From Bifidobacterium breve (lineage in GTDB: Bacteria > Actinomycetota > Thermoleophilia > Solirubrobacterales > Solirubrobacteraceae), in contig CAMCUD010000030.1 in assembly GCA_945878865.1 (NCBI GenBank), forward strand, positions 1-48,431: a DNA stretch of 48,431 nt. The letters are read 5' to 3'. The position numbers and the translations under genes are program-made. The first letter of the stretch is position 1. Each line of letters starts with the position of its first letter. The notes under the pieces were generated by a model. The model was not told where the DNA came from. It saw nothing but the letters and a program-made list of their open reading frames with translations, and did no database searches. Below are positions 10,498 to 18,556 of this stretch, one piece after another.

Positions 10498-11459
10498 CGA
10501 AGGTGCTGGTCACAGGCGGCGCGGGCACGATCGGCCGCGCGGTCGTCAAGCGGCTGCTGCGCGACGGCGGCTACGAGGTGCGGATCGCCGACCAGCGGAC
10601 ACCTCCGTCGTGGATGGATGGCCAGGTCGAGGTCGTCGCGGGCGACCTGCGCGATCAGGCCCAGGCGGACGCCGCAGCGGCGGGCTGCTCGCACGTCATC
10701 CACCTCGCCGCGATCGTCGGCGGCATCGGCAACTTCCACAAGCTGCCGCTGACGCTCACCGACATGAACGCGGCGCTGTACACGACGACGATCGGCGCGG
10801 CGCTCAAGGCCGACGTCGAGCGCTACACGTACGTGTCGTCGTCGATGGTGTTCGAGAACGCCACCGAGTACCCGACGACCGAGGACCACATCAAGGTCTG
10901 CCCGGTCCCCACCAGCGCGTACGGGTTCTCGAAGCTCGCCGGCGAGGTGTGGGTGCGCGCGGCGCGCGAGGAGCACGACCTCCGCTACACGATCTGCCGC
11001 CCGTTCAACGCGTACGGCCCGGGCGAGATGCCCGAGGACGAGCCTGGAATCGCGCACATGGTCCCCGACGTCATCAAGAAGGTCCTCGCGGGGATGGACC
11101 CGCTGCCCATCTTCGGCGACGGCACGCAGACGCGCACGATCACGCACACCGACGACATCGCCGACGGCATCGTCACCGCGACGTTCCACCCGGCGGCCGA
11201 GGGCGAGGCGTTCAACATCTCCGCGGCCGAGGAGATGACGGTCAAGGAGATCGCGGCCGTCATCTGGGAGCAGTGCGGCAAGGATCCCGCGGCGTTGACG
11301 TTCGAGCACCTGCCGACGTTCGCCGTCGACGTCGTGCGCCGCTGGCCGAGCGTCGAGAAGGCCAAGCGCGTGCTGGGCTGGGAGGCGCAGATCGGTGTCG
11401 AGCAGGGCATCGCCGACACCGTCGCGTGGCTGCGCGAGGAGCTCCCGGCGAGCGCCTGA
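10494..11459 (+). CDS. NAD-dependent epimerase/dehydratase (GDP-sugar epimerase or reductase-like SDR)
   Basis: A 321-residue extended SDR with VLVTGGAGTIGRAVVKRL (5-22), catalytic S115-S117 in YVSSSMVFE and Y143-x3-K147 in AYGFSK, and the later motifs FNAYGPGE and THTDDIADG. The segment LAAIVGGIGNFHKLPLT (71-87) recalls the A-x-V/M-GGI/MG loop of GDP-fucose synthase and GDP-mannose 3,5-epimerase, so a GDP-sugar substrate is plausible. With Gmd in the locus, this is a candidate second enzyme of the GDP-6-deoxyhexose branch. The start is the ATG that overlaps the previous stop (ATGA). The exact reaction is unknown. Confidence 0.82.
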   Translation: MTKVLVTGGAGTIGRAVVKRLLRDGGYEVRIADQRTPPSWMDGQVEVVAGDLRDQAQADAAAAGCSHVIHLAAIVGGIGNFHKLPLTLTDMNAALYTTTIGAALKADVERYTYVSSSMVFENATEYPTTEDHIKVCPVPTSAYGFSKLAGEVWVRAAREEHDLRYTICRPFNAYGPGEMPEDEPGIAHMVPDVIKKVLAGMDPLPIFGDGTQTRTITHTDDIADGIVTATFHPAAEGEAFNISAAEEMTVKEIAAVIWEQCGKDPAALTFEHLPTFAVDVVRRWPSVEKAKRVLGWEAQIGVEQGIADTVAWLREELPASA

Positions 11460-11463
11460 CGCC

Positions 11464-11919
11464 GTGGCCGGTCCGCAGCCCACCGTCTACACGATCGGCT
11501 ACGAGAAGCTCCTGCCTCCGGCGCTGGTCAACGAGTTGGAGATCGCCGACGTCCAACGCCTGATCGACGTGCGGTTCCGCCCGCAGTCACGCCGTCCGGG
11601 GATGTCGAAGACCCGCCTGGCCCAGATGCTCGCCGACCGCCGGATCGTCTACGAGCACCGGCGTGAGCTCGGCACCCCGCCGGACATCCGCCACCTCTAC
11701 AAGTCCGGCGACGTCGCGCGCGGCGCCGAGCTGTACCGCGCGCACCTGGAGGCCCACCATGCCGACGCGGTGGACGCGCTCGCCGAGGAGCTCTGCACCG
11801 AGGGCGTGCCGACCACGGCGCTCATGTGCCTGGAGGACGACCCGGCGTGCTGCCACCGGCGGGTGCTGTGCGAGGCACTGCAGGCGCGGCGACCGGACCT
11901 GCGGGTCGTAGATCTCTAG
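11464..11919 (+). CDS. DUF488 domain protein
   Basis: A 151-residue protein from the GTG at 11464 (MAGPQPTVYTIGYEK), which begins 5 bp after the upstream SDR stop. The hallmark DUF488 features are TIGYEK at the N terminus, LIDVRFRPQSRRPGM, LG..PDIRH, and the C-terminal LMCLEDDPACCHRRVLCEAL with its Cys-His-Arg cluster. DUF488 proteins are small, widespread and of unresolved function. The conserved Asp/Arg and ExDxxxCHR suggest a metal or nucleotide site. It is the last gene of the rightward operon, and its role in polysaccharide synthesis may be only positional. Confidence 0.88.
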   Translation: MAGPQPTVYTIGYEKLLPPALVNELEIADVQRLIDVRFRPQSRRPGMSKTRLAQMLADRRIVYEHRRELGTPPDIRHLYKSGDVARGAELYRAHLEAHHADAVDALAEELCTEGVPTTALMCLEDDPACCHRRVLCEALQARRPDLRVVDL

Positions 11920-11945
11920 ATCCCGAGCTGCCAGCGGCGGATGAC

Positions 11946-11991
11946 ATCGGGTCGAGTTGGGGGGCTCATAGCACCCAAAACTCGACCCGAT
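11946..11991. terminator. Bidirectional hairpin terminator
   Basis: A perfect 13-bp inverted repeat (ATCGGGTCGAGTT at 11946-11958, its complement at 11979-11991) with a 20-nt loop occupies the 80-bp gap between the convergent DUF488 and MFS genes. The right arm is followed by a C-run rather than a T-run. Position and symmetry support a terminator for both. Confidence 0.65.
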
Positions 11992-11999
11992 CCCCCGAG

Positions 12000-13652
12000 T
12001 CAGGCGCTCGCCGCCGCCTCCGGCGCCGCGAGCGGCGCGGCCGGCAGCCGCCGCGCCAGCGGCAGCGCCCCGATCGCCAGCAGCGCGGCGATGAACAGCG
12101 CGGTCCGCAGGCCGTCGAGCTGTGCTTCCCCGTACGCGTCGCCGATGCGCTGCACCTCGTCGGGCGGCAGGCCCGCGTCGGTGAGCTGCTGCTCGGCGAC
12201 CGGTACGGGAACGATCGCCGCACCCTTCTCGGTTCCCTGGACGATCGCGTCCTTCGTCGACTGCGAGATCTGTGGGTCCTCGAGAATCCGGCTCTGCAGC
12301 CCGTTCGTCAGCGCGAGGATGAGCACCGAGCCGATGAGCGCCGTGCCCAGGGACGCACCGAGGTTCTGCGCGGTCCCCTGCAGGCCGCTGGCGGCATTGG
12401 CCTCCTCCTGGCCGACCGACGACATGATCACGTTGCCGATCTGCGACAGCGCGAGCCCGATGCCCGCGCCGAAGAGCACCATGGCCAGGCGGAACGACGT
12501 GCTGTTGAGCTCCGGGTCGATCGAGGCCAGCAGCGCCACCACGCCCGCGAGCAGGATCACCACGCCGAGCGTGACGATCTGGCGGGGCGCGTACTTCGCG
12601 GCCAGCCGGGCGCCCACAGCGGACATCACCACGAGCGCCAACGACAGCGGCAGCAGGCGGATGCCCGTGTCCAGCGCGTCCATCCCCAGCACCACCTGGA
12701 GGTAGACCGGCACGACGAAGAACGTTCCCGCCAGGATCGTCTGCTGCGCCGTGAGCATCGACAGGCCGCCCTGGAGCTGACCGATCCGCAGGACCTTCGG
12801 GTCGAGCAGCGGGTCGCGGCCGTCGCGTACGACCTTCGCCTCCCACGACAGGAACGCGCCGAGGACGAACGCGCCGGCGACGATCATGTACGGGACCATC
12901 GAGAGCCCGAGCGGCGTGATCTCGGTGCCGTTGATGGTCAGTGCACCGGTCGGGAGGATCCAGCCCCACGTGCTGCTCTTCAGGATGCCGAGGACGACGA
13001 GGCCCAGCCCGATCGCCGACAGCACGGCGCCGACGACGTCGACGTGGATCTTGCGCTCGGCCTTCGGCGCGTCGCGGATCTTGCGCAGGAAGAGCAGCAG
13101 GATGAGCACGACGACCGTCTCGCCGGCGAACACGTAGCGCCAGCTGAACTCGGTCGTCGCGACCCCGCCGATGAGCGGCCCGAGCCCGGCCGCACCGCCC
13201 ATGGCGGCCGCGAGGATGCCGTAGGCCAGCGCGCGCTGGGCGCCCGTGTAGTTCGAGACGATGAGGGTGGCGAGCGCCGGAATGACGAGCACCGCGCCGA
13301 AGCCCTCGACGAACGACCAGCCGAGGTAGAGCACGGTCATGTTCGGACTCAGCGCCGTCGTCAGCGAGCCGATGCCGTAGATCACGAGGCCGATCGCGAG
13401 CGTCCGGCGCCGGCCGAACAGGTCGCCGAGACGACTGCCCGTGAGCATGAACGCCGCCATCACGAGCGTGTACAGCGTGATCGCCGCCTGGACCGACGTG
13501 ATCGACGTGTCGAGGTCGATGACGATCTGGCTGATCGCCACGTTCATCACGGTCGTGTCGAGCACCATGATGAACTGCGCCGCCGAGAGCAGCGCGATGG
13601 GGATGAGGCTCGCCTTCGCGGCGGGCGCTACCGGTCCGGCGTTGACGCCCAC
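12000..13652 (-). CDS. MFS transporter, DHA2 (14-helix) drug-exporter type
   Basis: A 550-residue membrane protein. The first helix contains the DHA2 motif FIMVLDTTVMNVAISQI (near residues 24-40) and motif A is GSRLGDLFGRRRT after helix 2. About 14 hydrophobic segments follow, and it ends in a soluble tail. DHA2 proteins are proton-driven exporters of drugs and sometimes of lipids or sugars. The frame is open far upstream, but the GTG at 13652 has a good Shine-Dalgarno sequence (GGAGAAGAC directly before it) and begins 25 bp inside the 3' end of the epimerase gene, so the two are coupled. Its link to the polysaccharide locus is uncertain. Confidence 0.88.
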   Translation of the reverse strand: MGVNAGPVAPAAKASLIPIALLSAAQFIMVLDTTVMNVAISQIVIDLDTSITSVQAAITLYTLVMAAFMLTGSRLGDLFGRRRTLAIGLVIYGIGSLTTALSPNMTVLYLGWSFVEGFGAVLVIPALATLIVSNYTGAQRALAYGILAAAMGGAAGLGPLIGGVATTEFSWRYVFAGETVVVLILLLFLRKIRDAPKAERKIHVDVVGAVLSAIGLGLVVLGILKSSTWGWILPTGALTINGTEITPLGLSMVPYMIVAGAFVLGAFLSWEAKVVRDGRDPLLDPKVLRIGQLQGGLSMLTAQQTILAGTFFVVPVYLQVVLGMDALDTGIRLLPLSLALVVMSAVGARLAAKYAPRQIVTLGVVILLAGVVALLASIDPELNSTSFRLAMVLFGAGIGLALSQIGNVIMSSVGQEEANAASGLQGTAQNLGASLGTALIGSVLILALTNGLQSRILEDPQISQSTKDAIVQGTEKGAAIVPVPVAEQQLTDAGLPPDEVQRIGDAYGEAQLDGLRTALFIAALLAIGALPLARRLPAAPLAAPEAAASA

Positions 13653-14569
13653 GTCTTCTCCAGCCCGTCGGCGATCGCGGTCGCGGGCTTCCACCCGAGC
13701 GCGTCGCCGGCACGGGTCACCGCAAGGCACGAGCGGTCGAGCTCGCCGAGACGCGCGGGGGCGAACTCGGGCTCGCCGCCGACGCCCGACACCTGGGTGA
13801 GGATGCGGACGAGGTCGAGCACCGAGGTCTCCTCCTCGGTGCCCAGGTTGATCGGGTCGAGCGCGTCGCTGCCCGCCGCGGCGATGATCGCCTCGACGAG
13901 GTCGCCGACGTAGATGTAGTCGCGCGTCTGCTCGCCGGTGCCGAAGATCTTCGGGCGCTCGCCCTCCTTGAGCTTGCCGCAGAAGATCGCGATGACGCCG
14001 GCCTCGCCGTGCGGGTCCTGCCGTGGCCCGTAGACGTTGCCGAAGCGCAGCGCGACCGACGACAGCCCGTACAGGCGCTGGTAGAGCCCGAGGTAGCGCT
14101 CGCCGCAGAACTTGCTCTGCCCGTACGCGGACATCGGCAGGCACTCGACGGACTCGGGCGTCGGCACGACGTCGGTGTCGCCGTAGATGGCCCCGCCGGT
14201 CGACGCGAACACGAGGCGCTGCACGCCGTGCAGGCGCGACGCCTCGAGGATGTTCACCGTGCCCTCGACGTTCGTCTGCGCGTCGAATGCCGGGTCCTCC
14301 AGCGACACGCGGACGTCCATCTGCGCGGCGAGGTGGAAGACCCACTCGGGCCGGTGCCGGGCGAAGATCTCGCGCACGCGCTCGCCCTCACGGATGTCCT
14401 CGACTTCGAGAATGGCGGGGTGGGCGGGACGGGCGAACGCGCCCTCGAGGTTGGCCTTCTTCCCGCTCGTGAGGTTGTCGAGCACGACGACCTCATGGCC
14501 CGCATCCAGCAGGGCGTCGACGAGGTTGGAACCGATGAAGCCGGCGCCGCCGGTGACGAGAGTGCGCAT
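13628..14569 (-). CDS. UDP-glucose 4-epimerase-like SDR
   Basis: A 313-residue extended SDR: NAD loop VTGGAGFIGSNLVDAL (5-20), DNLTSGKKANL, catalytic S123/T124 in FASTGGAIYG and Y149-x3-K153 in SAYGQSK, and the C-terminal GEQTRDYIYVGDLVEA. It is close to GalE/UDP-glucose 4-epimerases of the short bacterial type. Related UDP-glucuronate or UDP-GlcNAc 4-epimerases cannot be excluded. I chose the ATG at 14569 over the upstream in-frame start because the Rossmann strand begins right there. A TACACT box is 10 nt upstream. The MFS gene follows, overlapping by 25 bp. Confidence 0.88.
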   Translation of the reverse strand: MRTLVTGGAGFIGSNLVDALLDAGHEVVVLDNLTSGKKANLEGAFARPAHPAILEVEDIREGERVREIFARHRPEWVFHLAAQMDVRVSLEDPAFDAQTNVEGTVNILEASRLHGVQRLVFASTGGAIYGDTDVVPTPESVECLPMSAYGQSKFCGERYLGLYQRLYGLSSVALRFGNVYGPRQDPHGEAGVIAIFCGKLKEGERPKIFGTGEQTRDYIYVGDLVEAIIAAAGSDALDPINLGTEEETSVLDLVRILTQVSGVGGEPEFAPARLGELDRSCLAVTRAGDALGWKPATAIADGLEKTWASTPDR

Positions 14570-14628
14570 GGAACGCGGGAGTGTAAACCGCGGCCTCGCG
14601 GGTAGGCGCTCGGGGGAGCCACGATCCC

Positions 14629-14634
14629 AGGAGG
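14629..14634 (+). promoter_or_regulatory. Shine-Dalgarno sequence of the 68-residue protein gene
   Basis: AGGAGG, a perfect match to the 16S anti-SD, with a 5-nt spacer before the ATG at 14640. Strong Shine-Dalgarno sites are rare in this window, and this one decides the start of a very short gene. Confidence 0.75.
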
Positions 14635-14639
14635 TCCCC

Positions 14640-14846
14640 ATGGCGCTCTCAGTCCGACGTCACCGCAAGTCCAAGCTCGAACGCGCCCGCAATGCGATCG
14701 CGACCGTCATCGCGATCCGGACGCTCGGCGTCAAGCGGATCCTCGCCGCATCGACCGCCGTCGGCGTCGGCGCCGCCGGCCTGCTGGCGGCGCGCCGGAT
14801 GCGTGACGGGCACCAGCCCGAGCCGGGCGGCCCGCAGGTCGCCTAG
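14640..14846 (+). CDS. Small predicted membrane protein, 68 residues
   Basis: Starts at the ATG behind a perfect AGGAGG. The N-terminal half is basic (MALSVRRHRKSKLERARN), followed by ILAASTAVGVGAAGLLAA (near residues 34-51), a candidate membrane or hinge helix, and a polar GHQPEPGGP tail. I do not recognise the family. It lies alone on the plus strand between two minus-strand genes, and its stop overlaps the stop of the next gene by 4 bp at CTAG. The strong ribosome-binding site and the compact charge-hydrophobic layout make a real gene likely; the function is unknown. Confidence 0.7.
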   Translation: MALSVRRHRKSKLERARNAIATVIAIRTLGVKRILAASTAVGVGAAGLLAARRMRDGHQPEPGGPQVA

Positions 14847-15739
14847 CGCGAGACCAGGCGCGCCCGGAAGAACGCCAGCGCGGCCTCGCGCTGGTCGGGG
14901 GCGTCGAGGATCGCCGCCAGGGGCGCGGACTCGTACGAGTCCGACGCCCACGGCGAGACGTAGAGGTACGGATCGGGGCTGGCGTCGTCGCCCGGGGACA
15001 CACCGAAGGCGGCGCGCCGGCCCGCCGCCTCGGCGCCCAGCTCGACCGCCATGTCGAAGTGCTCGGGCCAGAGCTGCACGCGGCTCGGCTCGCTGTCCTC
15101 GGGCGCCTCGGCGCGAAGCTGCTCGAGGACCGATACCGCGAAGCCGAAGAGCTCGCCGATCCAGCGGGCGGCCGCGACGTCGACGGCCAGCGGAGACGCG
15201 TCGAACGCGGCGTCCTGCCGGGTGAGGTCGAAGCCGACGAACTCCGCGGCGTCCTTGAGCGTGACGAGCCGGCCGTGCTGCTCGCGGCCGGCGATCTGCA
15301 CCGTGAGGATGTCCCCGGCGACGCGCACCTGGACGTCGTTGCCGAAGTACGGCGTGCCGAAGCCGCCGCGGGTCCAGCGCAGGCCGATCTTCCCGTTCGC
15401 CCGCTGCCGGGTCGGCGAGATCACGTGCTCCGCGAGCCGGTGCAGCGCCACACGTGTCTCGACGAGGTGCGGCGGCGGCGTGCTCAGACGCGGGTGCGCG
15501 GCGAGCCACCGCTCGGCCGCCCACGGCGCCAGCGACGGATCCTCGTCGACGAGCTCCTGCCACGTGACGTCACCCGTGTCGACGGGCGAGACGACCGGCA
15601 GGCCGGGCGTCGCGTCGCCCCGGGCGACCGGGTCGTCGGCGAACCACGGCGGCGCCGCGACCGTCGGCGGCGAGGGTTCCAGCACGCGCGGGTCGTAGCG
15701 CCCGCCCAGTCGTTCGAAAGCCTCCGCCTGCGGGTTCAC
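14843..15739 (-). CDS. Conserved hypothetical protein, 298 residues
   Basis: A soluble protein with a Pro/Ala-rich first third, a middle part containing PHLVETRVALHRLAEHVISP and GKIGLRWTRGGFGTPYFG, and a C-terminal segment LWPEHFDMAVEL with YLYVSPWA about 40 residues later. The last two strings recall the conserved His and aromatic positions of the actinobacterial DUF5996 group, but I am not sure of this. The GTG start overlaps the stop of the upstream glycosyltransferase (GTGA), so the two are translated together. No signal peptide or membrane segment is seen. The function is not known. Confidence 0.75.
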   Translation of the reverse strand: MNPQAEAFERLGGRYDPRVLEPSPPTVAAPPWFADDPVARGDATPGLPVVSPVDTGDVTWQELVDEDPSLAPWAAERWLAAHPRLSTPPPHLVETRVALHRLAEHVISPTRQRANGKIGLRWTRGGFGTPYFGNDVQVRVAGDILTVQIAGREQHGRLVTLKDAAEFVGFDLTRQDAAFDASPLAVDVAAARWIGELFGFAVSVLEQLRAEAPEDSEPSRVQLWPEHFDMAVELGAEAAGRRAAFGVSPGDDASPDPYLYVSPWASDSYESAPLAAILDAPDQREAALAFFRARLVSR

Positions 15740-16881
15740 GTTGGTGATTCAACCTGACGGGACGGTCGGCCGTCCACGGCGTAGACCTCGGCGAGCCTGC
15801 GCGCCACCGCGGCGGGCGCGACGAGCTCACGTACGCGGGCGATCCCGGCGTCGCCCGCGGCGGCGTCGGCGAAGCGCGCTCGGGCGACGCGGGCCAGGGC
15901 GTCCGGATCGCCGGCCGGCGCGAGCCCTGCCGCGTCGACGAGCTCGGGCAGGGCACCCACGGCGCTGGCCGCGACCGGCACGCCGGCGGCCATCGCCTCG
16001 GCCGCCGCGAGCCCGAACGTCTCGGCCGAGCGCGAGGGGACGAGCGCGAGCGCCGCGCCGGCGCGCAGCCGCGCGACCTCTTCCGGCGCGACGGCGCCGA
16101 GGAAGCGCACGTCCGCCCCGGCCGCGGCTCGCTCGAGCGCCGGCCGATCGGGTCCGTCACCGGCGACGACGAGCGGGAGGTCCGCGCGGCGGCACGCCTC
16201 GATCGCCACGCCGACCCCCTTCTCGGGGGCCAGTCGGGAGGCGACCAGCGCGTACGTCCCAGCAGCCGCGGCCGAGCGCTCCGCGGTGACGGGGACGGGG
16301 TGGCCGATGACGTGCACGGGCGTCTGGCCGAGCGGCGCGCCGAGGTCGCGCAGCCGCTGCAGCGCGAACGCGCTCGGCACCACGATCGCGTCGGCGTGTT
16401 CGACCATGCGCGCCTGCCAGAGCGCGAGCCCCGCACCGTATGCGAGCGACTCGGCCCGGCCGCCCCGGCAGTTCAACCGCACGCCGGGCAGGGTGTCCCG
16501 CCCGTGGCATCGCGTGCACTCCTGCCCGTCGATGAAGCACACGCCGATCGCGCAGACCAGGCGGTAGTTGTGCAGGTGCAGCACCGTCCGCGCGCCCGCG
16601 CGGCGCGCCGCGGCGAGCGCCCGCCAGCCGAACGTCGGGAGCAGGTTGTGGGCGTGGACGACCCGCGCGCCGGTGCGCCGCACGGCCGCCGTCACCTCGT
16701 CCGGGTCGACGCCGCCGCGCAGCAGACCCTGCGCCGCCGCTCGGCCTGACAGCGTTCCCGAATCGCGCTCGACGAGCTCCTCGGCCTCCCCGAGCTCATC
16801 GCGGACGAGGGCGCGGAGCGCCGCCACGGCGCGCTCCTCGCCGCCGGTCGTCCGGTATCGGTGGTGCAGGAAGAGGATCAT
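15736..16881 (-). CDS. Glycosyltransferase family 4 (GT-B)
   Basis: A 381-residue GT4 starting at MILFLHHRYRTTGGEERAV, a typical GT4 N terminus with the acceptor-side GGEE loop. In the first half there is a four-Cys stretch (CFIDGQECTRCHGRDTLPGVRLNCRGG) resembling a zinc-binding insertion found in a GT4 subgroup. The donor half has ALVASRLAPEKGVGVAIEA and the EX7E motif in ETFGLAAAEAMAAG. Upstream in-frame ATGs (16917, 16920) are alternatives. The chosen ATG at 16881 shares bases with the divergent GT2 start. The gene is coupled downstream to the 298-residue unknown. Confidence 0.85.
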   Translation of the reverse strand: MILFLHHRYRTTGGEERAVAALRALVRDELGEAEELVERDSGTLSGRAAAQGLLRGGVDPDEVTAAVRRTGARVVHAHNLLPTFGWRALAAARRAGARTVLHLHNYRLVCAIGVCFIDGQECTRCHGRDTLPGVRLNCRGGRAESLAYGAGLALWQARMVEHADAIVVPSAFALQRLRDLGAPLGQTPVHVIGHPVPVTAERSAAAAGTYALVASRLAPEKGVGVAIEACRRADLPLVVAGDGPDRPALERAAAGADVRFLGAVAPEEVARLRAGAALALVPSRSAETFGLAAAEAMAAGVPVAASAVGALPELVDAAGLAPAGDPDALARVARARFADAAAGDAGIARVRELVAPAAVARRLAEVYAVDGRPSRQVESPT

Positions 16882-18556
16882 GTCCAGCCCGGAACCTATG
16901 GCCCCGACGGCATCCATCATCGTCCCCACGCAGGACCGCGCGCCCTATCTCGACGTCGCGCTGCGGTCGATCGCGCCCCAGGCGGCCGCCGCGGGAGCCG
17001 AGGTCATCGTCGTCGACGACGGGCCGGATGAGGCCACGCGGGTGGTCGCCGAGCGCCACGGCGCGCGGTACGTGGAGCGTGAGGCACCGCACGGGCTGAA
17101 CCCGGCGCGCAACGCTGGGATCGACGCCGCGAGCGCCGACCTGCTCGTGTTCGCCGACGACGACGTCGAGGTCCACACCGGGTGGCTCGCTGCGCTCGTC
17201 GACGCCGACACACGTGCAAGCGCCGACGTCGGCGCGTTCACCGGCCCGATCGTCCCGCGCTTCGAGGACCACGCGTTTCGCACCTGCGGCCGTGAGGGGC
17301 CGCCCGTCACGTTCCTCGACCTCGGCCCCGAGGACACCGACGCGACCTACGCCTGGGGCGCGAACATGGCGATCCGCCGTGCGGCGATCGAGCGCGTCGG
17401 CCGCTTCGACGAGGCGCTGAACTTCGGCGCGGGCGACGAGCAGGAGTGGCAGGACCGGCTGCGCGCCGCCGGGCTGGGCATCCGGTACGTCGCGGCCGCG
17501 GGGCTCGACCACCGCCGCGCAGGCGACGACGCGCGCCTGCGGTCGCTCCTGCGCAGCGCCTACCGACGGGGCCGCTCGACGCGCCGGTGGGACGTCTGGC
17601 GCGGCGCGGCGCCGGCCACCGCGGTCGAAGTGCGCACCCTGCTCGGATGCGTGTGGCACACCGTGCGGTACGCGTGCTGGATGAACGGCCCGGCGATGGC
17701 GGCGCACAGCCTCGGCCGCCTGCGCGAGGCGCTCGATCCGCAGCCCCCGCCCGCCCGCCCGGGCGTCGACGACTTCCTCGCGGGGCGTAGCGGCCACGTC
17801 GCCGGGCGACAGGCGACCGTGCTGCGCGCGGCCGCCGCGCTGCTCGATCTCGCCGCCGCGCCGACCCGCCGGCGGGTCGACCGCAGCGCCGCGGGCTCGC
17901 GCGTGGTGCACGCCGTCGCGATCGACCGGCCCGGCAGCGCGCTGGCCGACGCCGTTGCGGAGCTGCGCCGCTCGCGGCACGACGTCCGCGTCCACACCGG
18001 GCCGCTGCGCCCGGGCGTCGGGAAGTTCGCGCGGGTCGCCGAGCTGCTGGCCGAGGCGCCGCCAGCCGGGGCGGACTGGCTCATCGTGCTCGACGACGAC
18101 GTCGTGCTGCCGCGCGGCTTCCTCGACCGGTTCGTCGCCGCCGCCGAGGGCGCCGACCTGCGCCTGGCCCAGCCCGCGCATCGCCTGCACTCGCACGCCG
18201 CGTGGCCGGTCACCCGGCGGTCGCTGGACCCGCGCAGCGCGGTGCGCGAGACCCGGTTCGTGGAGATCGGGCCGATCACGGCGTTCCGCGCCGACGCGCT
18301 CGACGTGCTCCTCCCGTTCCCCGAGCTGAAGATGGGCTGGGGCCTCGACGTCCACTGGGGCGCCGTCGCGCGTGAGCACGGCTGGCGCGTGGGCGTGGTC
18401 GACGCGACGCCGATCCTCCACCTCGCGCCGGTCGCCGCGGACTACGACCGCGAGGGCGCCGCCGGCGAGGCCCGCGCCTTCCTGGCCGAGCGCCCGTACG
18501 TCACCCGCGACGAGGCCGGCTGGTCGCAGCGGCTGGAGGTCGCCGCGCCGCGATGA
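16880..18556 (+). CDS. Two-module glycosyltransferase: GT2 domain plus second GT-A-like domain
   Basis: A 558-residue protein. Residues about 10-260 form a GT2 domain: SIIVPTQDRAPYLDVAL, VVDDGPDEA, the nucleotide-sugar DxD in VFADDDVEVHTGWL, GANMAIRRAAIERVG and GAGDEQEWQDRL. After a linker of about 100 residues, a second domain has its own DxD (IVLDDDVVLPRGFLDRF) and the segment MGWGLDVHWGAVAREHGWRVGVVD, reminiscent of DUF707-like glycosyltransferases. The start at 16880 follows AGGAAGAGG with 6-nt spacing; an ATG at 16898 is an alternative. It is the first gene of the rightward operon ending at the ligase and is linked by an ATGA to the next GT4. Both domains appear intact, so it may add two sugars in turn. 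Confidence 0.85.
   Translation: MSSPEPMAPTASIIVPTQDRAPYLDVALRSIAPQAAAAGAEVIVVDDGPDEATRVVAERHGARYVEREAPHGLNPARNAGIDAASADLLVFADDDVEVHTGWLAALVDADTRASADVGAFTGPIVPRFEDHAFRTCGREGPPVTFLDLGPEDTDATYAWGANMAIRRAAIERVGRFDEALNFGAGDEQEWQDRLRAAGLGIRYVAAAGLDHRRAGDDARLRSLLRSAYRRGRSTRRWDVWRGAAPATAVEVRTLLGCVWHTVRYACWMNGPAMAAHSLGRLREALDPQPPPARPGVDDFLAGRSGHVAGRQATVLRAAAALLDLAAAPTRRRVDRSAAGSRVVHAVAIDRPGSALADAVAELRRSRHDVRVHTGPLRPGVGKFARVAELLAEAPPAGADWLIVLDDDVVLPRGFLDRFVAAAEGADLRLAQPAHRLHSHAAWPVTRRSLDPRSAVRETRFVEIGPITAFRADALDVLLPFPELKMGWGLDVHWGAVAREHGWRVGVVDATPILHLAPVAADYDREGAAGEARAFLAERPYVTRDEAGWSQRLEVAAPR

Noticed and set aside
11826-13913. A 695-codon frame antisense to the MFS gene
   Set aside because: His/Arg/Glu-rich shadow; the MFS frame has 14 helices and motif A.
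12000-14345. A 781-residue fusion of MFS with an N-terminal extension
   Set aside because: The extension is the wrong frame of the epimerase gene; the GTG at 13652 has a good Shine-Dalgarno sequence.
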